DNA of 64,000 bases from NCBI GenBank assembly GCA_001603595.1, contig LUZK01000029.1, forward strand, positions 1-64,000, given 5' to 3'. Below, in pieces: positions 19,510 to 29,640 of the stretch. The stretch comes from Bacteroidales bacterium Bact_19. Its GTDB lineage: Bacteria; Bacteroidota; Bacteroidia; Bacteroidales; ML635J-15. A program made the translations under genes and the position numbers. Positions within the stretch are counted from its first letter, which is position 1; every line of letters begins with the position of its first letter. The notes beneath the pieces are model-generated. The model did not search any database, had not been told where the DNA came from, and saw only the letters and a list, made by a program, of their open reading frames with translations.

Positions 19510-21342
19510 ATGAAAAGAACTACGATTTTTGCAACTTTAATGTTGATTTCAGTAATTGTTTTTGGACAAATGACATTTGAAAAGAAAACAATTAGCACTC
19601 CTGTTAAAGATGGAGATTCTAGAGACCTCGCTAATAAAAGTATTTTTTGGCAAAATGATTTCTCTAATCCTTCAGAATGGTCAATGGAATGGATGCAAAG
19701 CAATCCAAACGATGGTCCTTGGGTAATCGGAACTTCAGGACCTTCAGGATCCTTCTCAACTGGCATGGGTCCTATTAATTCAACCACAGCAGCAAACGGT
19801 TTTGCAATGTATGATTCAGATGCAATTGGTGTTGAGGTAGGAGAACAAGATTCGAAAATTATTTACAATGGAACCATTGACTGCTCAGAACATCCAAAAG
19901 TAGCTGTAATGTTTGAGTCTTATTACAGAAAGTTCCACGGAACTCCTTACCTTGAAGTAAGTACTGATGGAACAAATTGGACACAATTTGAATTGCATAC
20001 AAATTTAGATGTAAACCAGTCTTCTCCGAATCCTACTTTAGTTACAGTAAACATTACTACAATTGCAGGTAACCAACCAAACGTTTATCTTAGATTCAGG
20101 TATGTTGGTGAATGGGATTATGCATGGATGGTTGATGATATTGTTATGTTCGATGCTCCGGATTATGATGTAGAATTACAACAAGTTAGATTAAATTTCT
20201 GGCCTGATTATGCAGATTATGGATACTCCGGATTTTATGGACAAATTCCATTAGAACAATTATCTGTTGGCGATTTACCAATTTGGTTCGGTGGTGTAAT
20301 CAAAAATCTTGGAAGTGAAACTGTTACTCCTAATCTTAATGTAACAGTTACAAATCCCGCAAATTCTCAAATTTTCACCCAGACCTACAACATGACAAAC
20401 CCATTAACAACCGAAGGATTTGACACATTAAAACCAGATTATCAAGATATTAATACCGCCTTTGTTTGGACAAACCCACAAATCGGAGAATATAAATTCG
20501 ATTTCTTAGCCGGTATTATTGGTCAAGATGATGAAAATCCGGTAAATAATTCTAAAAATTACAGTGTTTATGTAACACATAACGATTTTGCACATGATAA
20601 TGGCAACTATACAGGTCAATGGAGTACTTGTAACTATACAGGTGGCTGTGTTGATGGTGACATAATTGGTGTTGAATATAAATTCTTCCAAACAACAAAT
20701 ATCAATCATCTTTCATTCTGGGTTGGCGATATGTCAACTGTTGGTTCTTCATACATTGCAAAGATAATGTTCTGGGATGAAGGTGGAAATACATGGTCAG
20801 AGCTCTCAAGCAGCGACTTCATTACTATCGAAAGTACAGAGCAAGTAGGAACATGGCATACAGTAACTTTCCTAGACGAAGTATTTGTTAACGTTCCGGA
20901 AGGCGAATCAACTAACATTCTTGCAGCAGTTGAATACTATCCGGGTTCAGGAGGTCATTTCAGATTAGGTATTGATGGAACTGCACCAACTAATGGTTTT
21001 GAAACATGGATGTATTTTGCTGGTGAAGGACAATGGTACTACTATGGAGGTACTCATGTTTCATTAATCAGGTTAAATGTTGGGCAACCTTCAAATGTTG
21101 AAATTCAAAATGCAGGTTCTGTTTGTGTTTATCCAAATCCAAGCAATGGAATTATTTCAGTTGCTAACGTAGAAAATGCTAATATCGAAGTTATTAACAT
21201 GATGGGTCAGGTTGTTAAATCTATTAAATCCGAATACGAAATTAGCAGCATTGATCTTTCAAACTTCGCTAACGGAACTTACTTTGTAAGAGTTGTTAAA
21301 GGAAACGAAGTTTCAACTCTTAAAATTAACCTTGTTAAATAA
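19510..21342 (+). CDS. Secreted protein with T9SS type A C-terminal sorting domain
   Basis: Signal peptide; C-terminal 'VCVYPNPSNGIISVANVENANIEVINMMGQVV...IDLSNFANGTYFVRVVKGNEVSTLKINLVK'. Confidence 0.85.
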   Translation: MKRTTIFATLMLISVIVFGQMTFEKKTISTPVKDGDSRDLANKSIFWQNDFSNPSEWSMEWMQSNPNDGPWVIGTSGPSGSFSTGMGPINSTTAANGFAMYDSDAIGVEVGEQDSKIIYNGTIDCSEHPKVAVMFESYYRKFHGTPYLEVSTDGTNWTQFELHTNLDVNQSSPNPTLVTVNITTIAGNQPNVYLRFRYVGEWDYAWMVDDIVMFDAPDYDVELQQVRLNFWPDYADYGYSGFYGQIPLEQLSVGDLPIWFGGVIKNLGSETVTPNLNVTVTNPANSQIFTQTYNMTNPLTTEGFDTLKPDYQDINTAFVWTNPQIGEYKFDFLAGIIGQDDENPVNNSKNYSVYVTHNDFAHDNGNYTGQWSTCNYTGGCVDGDIIGVEYKFFQTTNINHLSFWVGDMSTVGSSYIAKIMFWDEGGNTWSELSSSDFITIESTEQVGTWHTVTFLDEVFVNVPEGESTNILAAVEYYPGSGGHFRLGIDGTAPTNGFETWMYFAGEGQWYYYGGTHVSLIRLNVGQPSNVEIQNAGSVCVYPNPSNGIISVANVENANIEVINMMGQVVKSIKSEYEISSIDLSNFANGTYFVRVVKGNEVSTLKINLVK

Positions 21343-21365
21343 TTCTTAATTAAATAGTTTTTATG

Positions 21366-21395
21366 GGGGCTAACTTTCAAGTTAGCCTCTTTTTT
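21366..21395 (+). terminator. Intrinsic terminator
   Basis: GGCTAACTT-TC-AAGTTAGCC followed by T-run. Confidence 0.85.
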
Positions 21396-21484
21396 TGCAA
21401 CCATTTATAATTTTTATGGTCTGTTTACTATAATTTAAATTTTTAGCTTATTTTTACATTTAATAATTTTTAAAATCTATTTAT

Positions 21485-24400
21485 ATGAAAAAATTTATTG
21501 CATTTGTATTCAGTTTTTTTCTAATTATTTCTGTTCTTCAATCGCAAAAAGTTGTAAAGCTCCAATCAATTACCAATAGTACTGAAATTGGAAATGTAAC
21601 TAAAGAATCTTTTAGTTTTAGTTGCAATATTGGTACAATAGAATTAACTGATGTAAAAACAGTTGATGGAAATTATGTCAGAATATCTATTCCTGAATTT
21701 TATCCTGATAATAAAACCGGTTATCCCGAACTTCCGGTTATTTCGAAAATCATTGAAATTCCTGAAGGATCAGATATTACTGTTAATGTAATAAGTTACA
21801 CTGAACAAGTAATAAATTTGAATGAAATAGGTTTTGAATTTAAAATATTTCCTAACCAACCTTGGCTCTATAAAAATCAAGATCCTACCTCAGTTGAATT
21901 TGTAAAAGCCGATGCTGTATATAAAAATCATGAATTTTACCAAACTGAACTAATAAGAATTGTTCCCGGAAGCAAAATAAGAGGTGTTCAAACAGGAAAC
22001 ATTATTATTTCTCCTTTTTCTTACGATATAGAAACTAACTCTCTGATAATTAAAAATAATATTCAAGCAGAAATAAAGTTCAAAAATGCCGAAATTTCAA
22101 ATTATGAAAAAGTAAAATCTTCAAAATATTCTCCTCATTTTGAGAATATTTACAGAAAAATTTGGAATTATACTCCTCCAACCTCGAAAGATGCATTATC
22201 AAAATACCCTATAAAATATGTGATAGTGGCAAACAGAATGTTCGAAACGACACTTCAACCTTTTATTGAATGGAAAACAAAAAAAGGATTTAAAGTAATT
22301 GTTGGATACACAGATGAAATTGGAACCTCGGCCGCAAACATTAAATCTTTTGTACAAAACCTTTATCAAGCAGGAACAGAAGATGATCCAGCTCCAACCT
22401 ACTTGCTACTTGTTGGTGACGTAGCACAAGTTGCAACAAATCAGTTGTCAAGTCATGTTTCAGATATGTACTTTGGTGAATTTGACGAAGGTGGTGATTA
22501 TATTCCGGAAATGTACATAGGTCGTTTTTCTGCAGTTAATACTACCCAACTCGAAACTATTATTGAAAAAACGTTAATGTTTGAACAATACACATTTCCA
22601 AATCCAGATTATCTGGCTGAAGTTGTTTTGGTTGCCGGTGATGATGCTACATATGGTCCTACTCATGCCAATGGACAAATAAATTATGCTAATAATTACT
22701 ACTTTAATTCTTCTCAAGGTGTTACCGACTATACTTATTTATACCCGCAATCCAACTCTCAAGCCTCTGCGATAATTTCTAATATTAGTAATGGAGTGGG
22801 ATTTGTTAACTATACAGCTCATTGTTCCTCAAGTGGATGGGCAGGTCCAAGTTTTACAACCACAAATATACCTTCTTTGACTAATGAAAATGAATATTTT
22901 TTTAGTATAGGGAATTGCTGTCAATCTAATAAATTCGAAGAACAGGAATGTTTTGGAGAGGCTCTTATAAGAGCTTCAAAAAAAGGTGCTGTTGTTCATA
23001 TTGGAGGTTCAAATAATACGATGTGGAACGAAGATTTCTATTGGAGCGTTGGAATTACTTCAAATATAACCGCTAATCCTACATACGAACAAACGACCCA
23101 AGCTGCCTACGATCATTTATTTCATTTAAATGGAGAAGATGAATATTCATCTGCAGGTCAAATTAACTTTATTGGAAATATGGCAGTGTATCAAAGTACT
23201 TCAACAGAAAAGAAATATTATTTCGAAATTTACCATGTAATGGGAGATCCCTCTTTGATGCCTTATGTAGGAGTGCCCCCACAAGTATATGCCGATTATA
23301 TAAATACATTAATAATAGGGATGTCTTCATTACAAGTTACCACCGAACCGGGTGCTTATGTAGCTATTAGTTTAGAAGGAGAACTCCTCGATGCAAAACT
23401 TGCAGATAACTCCGGCGTTGTTGAACTACAATTTCCTCCTATGACAAACCTAGGTACTGCAGATATTGTTATTACAAAGCAATTCAGAGCTCCACACATT
23501 TCAACAATTCAAATTATTCCAAATAATAGCCAATACGATGCAATGTTGCAAACAATAATCAATCCCGAGGCAGTTATTCATATTTCAAATGCTACAATTG
23601 CTCCTCAATTTAAAATTTTAAATCTCGGACAAATAAATCTTAATTCTGTTACCGTTGGATATCAATTAAATAATGAAGATCCGGTAGAAATTAACTGGAC
23701 AGGAGACCTTGCTTTTCTAGAATCAGAAACAGTAACATTCCCCGAAATTACTTTACCGCAAGGTAATTCAATAATTACTGCATACGTTTCTTCTCCTAAT
23801 GGTCAATTAGATGAATATCCTGATAATGATACAAAATCAAAGAATATTTTAGTTTATTCAGGAAATGTACAGCTTACAGAAATCATAAGTCCCCTTGGTT
23901 CTTTATGTAATATTACCACAGCTTCGCCATCAGTAAAAATCAAAAATTTTGATTCAAATCCGCTTACATCTGCAACAATTCATTATTCATGTAATGGCGT
24001 TGAAGACAGCTATAATTGGACAGGAAATCTCGAACAAAATCAAACTGCAACAATAACTTTTCCCGAAAATGAATTCCCACAAGGAGAAAATACTATTGTA
24101 TTCAGTATTATTTCAGTTAATGGAGGAGTTAACTTAGCAAATAACGGAACAAACATTTCTACAGATTTCAATGTAATTTCAAGTGGACAACTCGTAAAAA
24201 TAGACATTCTTACAGATTATTATCCAAATGAAACTTCTTGGAAATTATTTGATGCAAATCAAAATATCGTATTTTCAGATGGTCCATATCCATCAACACC
24301 CAGAAATGAATTGTACAGTTATGAATTATGTTTAAATTTTGGTTGTTATACTTTTGCTGTTTATGATAGTTATGGCGATGGGATGAACGGTTCTACATGG

Positions 24401-24769
24401 TTTAATCCAGCAAAAGGAAAAATAACAATCACAAATCTTTCAACAAGTGATATTATTTGGGATTGGACAGCAAGTGGAAACTGGTCTTCATACACTTATG
24501 ATTTTTGTTTAATACCTTCTTCTCTGGAAAAATCAGAATTATCAAATATTGGCATCTACCCTAACCCAAGCAGTGGAAAAGTTTTCGTTACGAACAATAA
24601 AGAAATACAAAATATTCAAGTTTATTCTATTGGAGGAAAATTATTAAAAAATATTAGTGTAAATTCAAATACTGCTGTTATTGACATAGAAAACCTGCCT
24701 GCCGGAATTTATATCTTTATGGTTACCACAGAAAACTCAGTAACTCACACTAAAGTTATTAAACAGTAA
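21485..24769 (+). CDS. Gingipain-like C25 family cysteine peptidase (Kgp-like) with T9SS sorting domain
   Basis: 'PFIEWKTKKGFKVIVGYTDEIGTSAANIKSFVQ', 'NYTAHCSSSGWAGPSF', 'FFSIGNCCQSNKFEEQECFGEALIRASKKGAVVHIGGSNNTMWNEDFYWSVG'; C-terminal 'YPNPSSGKV...LPAGIYIFMV'. Confidence 0.88.
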   Translation: MKKFIAFVFSFFLIISVLQSQKVVKLQSITNSTEIGNVTKESFSFSCNIGTIELTDVKTVDGNYVRISIPEFYPDNKTGYPELPVISKIIEIPEGSDITVNVISYTEQVINLNEIGFEFKIFPNQPWLYKNQDPTSVEFVKADAVYKNHEFYQTELIRIVPGSKIRGVQTGNIIISPFSYDIETNSLIIKNNIQAEIKFKNAEISNYEKVKSSKYSPHFENIYRKIWNYTPPTSKDALSKYPIKYVIVANRMFETTLQPFIEWKTKKGFKVIVGYTDEIGTSAANIKSFVQNLYQAGTEDDPAPTYLLLVGDVAQVATNQLSSHVSDMYFGEFDEGGDYIPEMYIGRFSAVNTTQLETIIEKTLMFEQYTFPNPDYLAEVVLVAGDDATYGPTHANGQINYANNYYFNSSQGVTDYTYLYPQSNSQASAIISNISNGVGFVNYTAHCSSSGWAGPSFTTTNIPSLTNENEYFFSIGNCCQSNKFEEQECFGEALIRASKKGAVVHIGGSNNTMWNEDFYWSVGITSNITANPTYEQTTQAAYDHLFHLNGEDEYSSAGQINFIGNMAVYQSTSTEKKYYFEIYHVMGDPSLMPYVGVPPQVYADYINTLIIGMSSLQVTTEPGAYVAISLEGELLDAKLADNSGVVELQFPPMTNLGTADIVITKQFRAPHISTIQIIPNNSQYDAMLQTIINPEAVIHISNATIAPQFKILNLGQINLNSVTVGYQLNNEDPVEINWTGDLAFLESETVTFPEITLPQGNSIITAYVSSPNGQLDEYPDNDTKSKNILVYSGNVQLTEIISPLGSLCNITTASPSVKIKNFDSNPLTSATIHYSCNGVEDSYNWTGNLEQNQTATITFPENEFPQGENTIVFSIISVNGGVNLANNGTNISTDFNVISSGQLVKIDILTDYYPNETSWKLFDANQNIVFSDGPYPSTPRNELYSYELCLNFGCYTFAVYDSYGDGMNGSTWFNPAKGKITITNLSTSDIIWDWTASGNWSSYTYDFCLIPSSLEKSELSNIGIYPNPSSGKVFVTNNKEIQNIQVYSIGGKLLKNISVNSNTAVIDIENLPAGIYIFMVTTENSVTHTKVIKQ

Positions 24770-24790
24770 AAATGTTTTAAATATTGATTT

Positions 24791-24817
24791 TAAGGGCTTG
24801 CAAATTTGCAGGCTCTT
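24791..24817 (+). terminator. Probable hairpin terminator
   Basis: AGGGCTTGCAAATTTGCAGGCTCT hairpin with G-T wobbles. Confidence 0.55.
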
Positions 24818-24820
24818 ATT

Positions 24821-24828
24821 TATATTTG
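24821..24828 (+). promoter_or_regulatory. TAnnTTTG-type -7 box (TATATTTG)
   Basis: Exact consensus, 10 nt before the ATG at 24839. Confidence 0.45.
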
Positions 24829-24838
24829 AAAAAAAAAC

Positions 24839-25198
24839 ATGAAACGAATTTGCCCTGTTTGTAAATCCGAATTCGATGGCAGAATAGACAAAAAATTTTG
24901 TAGTGATTATTGTAGAAATACATTCAACAATCAAAAATATCAAGACATAAACAACTATTCGAGGCGAATTAATCGTATTTTAAAACAAAACCGTAAAATC
25001 CTACATGATTTATTTTCACGAAATATTAATAAAATCAATAAAGAGAAACTATTAAGTTACGGTTACAATTTCGACTTTTTGACAAATATTTATAAAACAA
25101 AAAACGGCAAAGAATACCATTATTGCTACGACTACGGATATACAGAACTTGAAGATAATATTTGTCAGATTGTTCAGAAAAAAGGATATGTTGACTAA
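24839..25198 (+). CDS. Small protein with N-terminal Zn-ribbon (CxxC...CSDYC)
   Basis: 'CPVCKSEFDGRIDKKFCSDYCRNTFNNQ'. Confidence 0.75.
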   Translation: MKRICPVCKSEFDGRIDKKFCSDYCRNTFNNQKYQDINNYSRRINRILKQNRKILHDLFSRNINKINKEKLLSYGYNFDFLTNIYKTKNGKEYHYCYDYGYTELEDNICQIVQKKGYVD

Positions 25199-25225
25199 AA
25201 CCCTATTTAACAACTTATAAGAATT

Positions 25226-25257
25226 TTTGTTAATTTGAATATTGCAGACTATCTTTG
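25226..25257 (+). promoter_or_regulatory. Promoter TTTG-N20-TATCTTTG upstream of leucyl aminopeptidase
   Basis: Match to Bacteroidetes -33/-7 consensus. Confidence 0.6.
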
Positions 25258-25280
25258 CATAAACTTTAAACTTTAAACTA

Positions 25281-26699
25281 ATGATTAAATTAACCGATAA
25301 TTACAAAATAGAAGAAAGCATCATTTATATTATTGAAAGCAAAGATCAATTGAATAAATTGCAATTAAACAACGACGAAAAAGAATACGCCTTAAAAAGA
25401 TTAGAAAACGAGAAAGACTTCGTGTTTATTAATTCATTTTTTAAATTCAATTTTATTATTGTTGTAAAGAAAGAAAAGGATATTAACAAGATTAAAGAAG
25501 ATTTACGCAAACAATCCGATAAGATTATTAAAATCATTGATGAAGAAAAAATAGAAAAAATTAATATTCTCGAGATTTCCCAAAACAACTACGATCTTGT
25601 TCTTGCAGAAGCTCTTGCTTTGAATTGTTATGATTTTGCAAAATATCTTAATGATGCCGATAAAAAGAAACATTTTCTAAAAGAAATTAAAGTCATTTCT
25701 ACAAATGTAAATGAAGATAAAACATTGAAACTTAATGCCCTGATTGAAGGAGTATATCAAGCTAGAGATATTATCAATGAACCGGCCTCGTATATGACTG
25801 CAAAAAAACTTTCAGAAACTATTGTTGAGCTCGGGAAAAAATATGGATTCAAAACAGAAGTTTTGGATAAAGGTAAAATTGAAAGTTTAAAAATGGGTGG
25901 CATCTTGGCAGTAAATCGGGGGAGTATTGAGCCTCCCACATTTTCAATCATGGAATATATTCCCGAGAACTCAATAAACGAAAAGCCCATTGTTCTTGTT
26001 GGTAAGGGCTTGGTATTCGACACAGGCGGTATAAATTTAAAACCCTCGGGTTTTATCGAAACTATGAAAAGTGACAAATCCGGAGCTGCGGCTGTAATTG
26101 GATTGTTTTGTGCTGTAGCAATGGCAAAATTACCTTTAAAACTTATCGGGTTAATTCCTGCCACTGACAATCGCCCCGGAAATAATGCCTATGTTCCTCA
26201 AGATATAATTACAATGTTCGATGGAACTACCGTTGAGGTTTTAAATACAGATGCCGAAGGCAGACTAATATTGGCAGATGCTCTTGCATATGCAAAAAAA
26301 TATTCACCTGAATTAGTAATTGATATAGCAACACTAACAGGTGCTGCCATTGTTGCAGTTGGCGAAAAAGTTTCTGCAATAATGGGTAATGCCAAAAATG
26401 AAATTAAAACTTTTTATAATATTGGATTAGAACAATGGGAACGCGTTATTGAATTTCCTCTATGGGATGATTATAAAGAACTAATAAAATCAGATGTAGC
26501 AGACCTGAAAAATGTAGGACCACGCTGGGGTGGTGCAATTACAGCTGCAAAATTCCTCGAACATTTTACGGATTATCCGTGGATACACCTCGATATTGCC
26601 GGACCGGCATACTCCGAAAGTCGCGACAGCTATAGAGGCATTGGAGGCACCGGTTTTGGAGTTAGACTAATTTTCAATTTTTTATTAAACCGAATTTAA
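25281..26699 (+). CDS. pepA: Leucyl aminopeptidase (M17 family)
   Basis: 'VLVGKGLVFDTGGINLKPSGFIETMKSDKSGAAAV', 'NTDAEGRLILADALAYA'. Confidence 0.95.
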   Translation: MIKLTDNYKIEESIIYIIESKDQLNKLQLNNDEKEYALKRLENEKDFVFINSFFKFNFIIVVKKEKDINKIKEDLRKQSDKIIKIIDEEKIEKINILEISQNNYDLVLAEALALNCYDFAKYLNDADKKKHFLKEIKVISTNVNEDKTLKLNALIEGVYQARDIINEPASYMTAKKLSETIVELGKKYGFKTEVLDKGKIESLKMGGILAVNRGSIEPPTFSIMEYIPENSINEKPIVLVGKGLVFDTGGINLKPSGFIETMKSDKSGAAAVIGLFCAVAMAKLPLKLIGLIPATDNRPGNNAYVPQDIITMFDGTTVEVLNTDAEGRLILADALAYAKKYSPELVIDIATLTGAAIVAVGEKVSAIMGNAKNEIKTFYNIGLEQWERVIEFPLWDDYKELIKSDVADLKNVGPRWGGAITAAKFLEHFTDYPWIHLDIAGPAYSESRDSYRGIGGTGFGVRLIFNFLLNRI

Positions 26700-26717
26700 A
26701 ACATTAAATATTTAATT

Positions 26718-27791
26718 ATGAGTAAAAAGTTAAAAATAGGTATAACCCAGGGTGATATAAACGGAATAAGCATAGAAGTAATACTAAAAGCTTTTAATGA
26801 TCCAAGATTTTACGAAGATGATATTTTTATCGTTTACGGTTCCCCAAAGGTCATTGCCTACTATAAAAAGAATTTTGAACTGAATTTTCCGCATCAAACA
26901 ATATCTAAAGCTGAGCAGGCTAAAGCAAAAATTATAAATATTATTAATTGCAACAGCGAAGACATAAAAGTTGAAATGGGAGAATCAACAGAAATTGCAG
27001 GTCTGGCAGCATACCAAGCACTCGAAAAAGCGTGTGCAGACATCAAGGATGGGCATATTGATGTTTTGGTTACAGGACCTATAAACAAAAAAAATATCCA
27101 AGCAGCAGGTTTTAATTTTCCCGGACATACTGAATATCTTTCAAAAAAATTCTCCGATGGTGATAACCTTATGATTTTAATGAATGATCAAATTAAAATA
27201 GGAATCATTACAAATCACGTTCCCATTGCTCAAATTCCTTCCGTTCTAACAAAAGAATTAATTTTAAAAAAAATAAAGATTTTTAACGATAGCCTTAAAT
27301 CGGATTTTGGTATTTCTAAACCAAAGATTGCAATATTATCTCTTAACCCCCATTGCGGAGATGAAGGTCTTTTGGGACAGGAAGAGCAAACAATAATTAT
27401 TCCTGCAATAAAGGAAGCTGTTTCAAAAAATATCATGGCTTTTGGCCCCTACCCAGCCGATGGATTTTTTGGCGCAATGAAATTCAGAGATTTTGATGGA
27501 GTTCTAGCAATGTATCACGACCAAGGATTAGCTCCCTTTAAAATAATTGCATTTGAAGACGGTGTTAACTTTACTGCCGGATTATCTATCATCAGAACAT
27601 CGCCTGCCCATGGAACAGCTTATGATATTGCAGGAAAAGGAATTGCAAACGAACAATCTTTCCGTAATGCTGTTTATGTTGCAAAAGATATTTATTTTAA
27701 CAGAAATGCTCTTCAGATTCTCGAAATCCAGAGAGTTAACCTCGAAGCACTTAAAAAAGATATTGAAGAAATTAATAAAAACGGTGAATAA
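26718..27791 (+). CDS. pdxA: 4-hydroxythreonine-4-phosphate dehydrogenase
   Basis: 'ITQGDINGISIEVILKAF', 'GPINKKNIQAAGFNFPGHTEYLS', 'MYHDQGLAPFKIIAFEDGVNFTAGLSIIRTSPAHGTAYDIAGKG'. Confidence 0.96.
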   Translation: MSKKLKIGITQGDINGISIEVILKAFNDPRFYEDDIFIVYGSPKVIAYYKKNFELNFPHQTISKAEQAKAKIINIINCNSEDIKVEMGESTEIAGLAAYQALEKACADIKDGHIDVLVTGPINKKNIQAAGFNFPGHTEYLSKKFSDGDNLMILMNDQIKIGIITNHVPIAQIPSVLTKELILKKIKIFNDSLKSDFGISKPKIAILSLNPHCGDEGLLGQEEQTIIIPAIKEAVSKNIMAFGPYPADGFFGAMKFRDFDGVLAMYHDQGLAPFKIIAFEDGVNFTAGLSIIRTSPAHGTAYDIAGKGIANEQSFRNAVYVAKDIYFNRNALQILEIQRVNLEALKKDIEEINKNGE

Positions 27792-29089
27792 TGACTTTGT
27801 TTACAAAACAAGAAGCTTTACATTATCATAGTAAGGAACGTAAAGGGAAAATAGAGGTAATCCCGTCCAAAGAATTTTCAACACAAAAGGACCTTTCTTT
27901 GGCATATACGCCCGGAGTGGCCTTACCATGTTTGGAAATAAAAAACGACAAAAGCCTCGTTTACGAATATACTGCAAAATCAAATCTGGTGGCGGTAATA
28001 ACTAATGGAACAGCAGTTCTTGGTTTGGGTAACATCGGAGCAGAAGCCTCTAAACCTGTAATGGAAGGTAAGGGCCTTTTATTTAAAGTTTTTGCCGACA
28101 TTGATGTTTTTGATATTGAAATTAATGAAAAAGACCCTCAAAAATTTGTAGAAATTGTAAAATCCCTTGAACCTACTTTCGGAGGCATAAATCTGGAAGA
28201 CATTAAATCACCTGAATGCTTTTATATCGAAGATGAACTAAAAAATCAAATGAATATTCCGGTATTCCATGACGACCAACACGGTACTGCTATTATTGCA
28301 GGAGCGGCCTTGTTAAATGCACTTGAAATTACCGGAAAGAAAATTCAAGACGTTAAGGTTGTTTTCAGTGGTGCAGGAGCAGCAGGACTAAGCTGCGCCA
28401 AACTATTTGTAAAACTTGGCATAAACAAAAATAATCTTATAATGTGCGACTCAAAAGGTGTTGTTAGAAAAGACAATGTCAGTAACCCGCACCAGCTTGA
28501 ATTTGCAACTGATCAAAACCTTAAAAACTTAAGCGAAGCAATAAAAGATGCTGATGTTTTTGTCGGTGTTTCAGTAGCCAATGTATTAAGTCCTGAAATG
28601 CTCCTAACCATGAACAAGAATCCAATTGTTTTTGCTTTGGCAAATCCCGACCCCGAGATAAATTACGAAATAGCTATTGAAACAAGAAATGATTTAATAA
28701 TGGCTACCGGACGCAGCGATTATCCAAATCAAGTAAATAATGTACTTGGGTTTCCTTTTATTTTTAGAGGGGCTTTGGATGTAAGGGCTAACAAAATAAA
28801 CGAAGAAATGAAACTCGCTGCTGCACAGGCTCTGGCAAAGCTTGCACATGAACCTGTACCTGAATATGTTTGTAAAGCATATCATAAAGACCAAATCGTT
28901 TTTGGCAAAGATTATATTATTCCGAAACCTCTGGATCTTAGAGTAATAGAATATATAGCTCCGGCAGTTTCAAAAGCAGCAATGGATTCGGGAGTTGCAA
29001 CAATTAATATTGACGACTTTGAAGAATACAAAAAAATTCTCAGAAATAGAGTAGAAAGAGTACAAAATATTTTTAATAATCTAGGATAA
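27791..29089 (+). CDS. Malic enzyme (malate dehydrogenase, oxaloacetate-decarboxylating), short form
   Basis: '[17 protein letters not shown]', '[27 protein letters not shown]', '[20 protein letters not shown]'. Confidence 0.95.
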   Translation: MTLFTKQEALHYHSKERKGKIEVIPSKEFSTQKDLSLAYTPGVALPCLEIKNDKSLVYEYTAKSNLVAVITNGTAVLGLGNIGAEASKPVMEGKGLLFKVFADIDVFDIEINEKDPQKFVEIVKSLEPTFGGINLEDIKSPECFYIEDELKNQMNIPVFHDDQHGTAIIAGAALLNALEITGKKIQDVKVVFSGAGAAGLSCAKLFVKLGINKNNLIMCDSKGVVRKDNVSNPHQLEFATDQNLKNLSEAIKDADVFVGVSVANVLSPEMLLTMNKNPIVFALANPDPEINYEIAIETRNDLIMATGRSDYPNQVNNVLGFPFIFRGALDVRANKINEEMKLAAAQALAKLAHEPVPEYVCKAYHKDQIVFGKDYIIPKPLDLRVIEYIAPAVSKAAMDSGVATINIDDFEEYKKILRNRVERVQNIFNNLG

Positions 29090-29091
29090 TT

Positions 29092-29640
29092 TTGGACAAT
29101 ACTAAGATAAAAATCGCTTTAGTCGACACTAAAGATAATATTATCGGATATGCCGATAAAATTCAAGTACATCAACAAGGACTTCTTCATAGAGCTTTCT
29201 CGATATTTATTTTTAATAATAATATGGAATTACTCCTTCAAAAAAGAGCAGCATCGAAATACCACTCACCACTGTTGTGGACAAACACCTGCTGTTCTCA
29301 TTTTATCGAAGGAAAAGAATTTGTTGACTATGCCCATGAAAGGTTAGTATATGAAATGGGAATTAAGTCGGAATTAAAGTATATCTTTAAATTTCATTAC
29401 AAAATACATTTTGATAATAACCTTATTGAAAACGAAATTGACCATGTATTTTTTGGCATTTACAACTCTGAACCTTCTATAAATACTTTGGAAGTTGATG
29501 ATTTTATATGGATAAATTTTCAAAATCTCCGTGCTGAAGTAAAGCTAAATCCTCAGCTATATACCTATTGGTTCAAAGAATCTTTAAACCATTTTAGCTC
29601 TAAACAAGTGAGCGATTTTATTAAAAACCAAAATTCCTAA
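29092..29640 (+). CDS. idi: Isopentenyl-diphosphate delta-isomerase type I (TTG start)
   Basis: 'LLHRAFSIFIFNNNMELLLQKRAASKYHSPLLWTNTCCSHF'; start codon read as TTG at 29092. Confidence 0.9.
   Translation: MDNTKIKIALVDTKDNIIGYADKIQVHQQGLLHRAFSIFIFNNNMELLLQKRAASKYHSPLLWTNTCCSHFIEGKEFVDYAHERLVYEMGIKSELKYIFKFHYKIHFDNNLIENEIDHVFFGIYNSEPSINTLEVDDFIWINFQNLRAEVKLNPQLYTYWFKESLNHFSSKQVSDFIKNQNS

Noticed and set aside
25757-26170. 137-aa minus-strand ORF opposite pepA
   Set aside because: Shadow ORF; no motif and fully overlapped by the aminopeptidase CDS.
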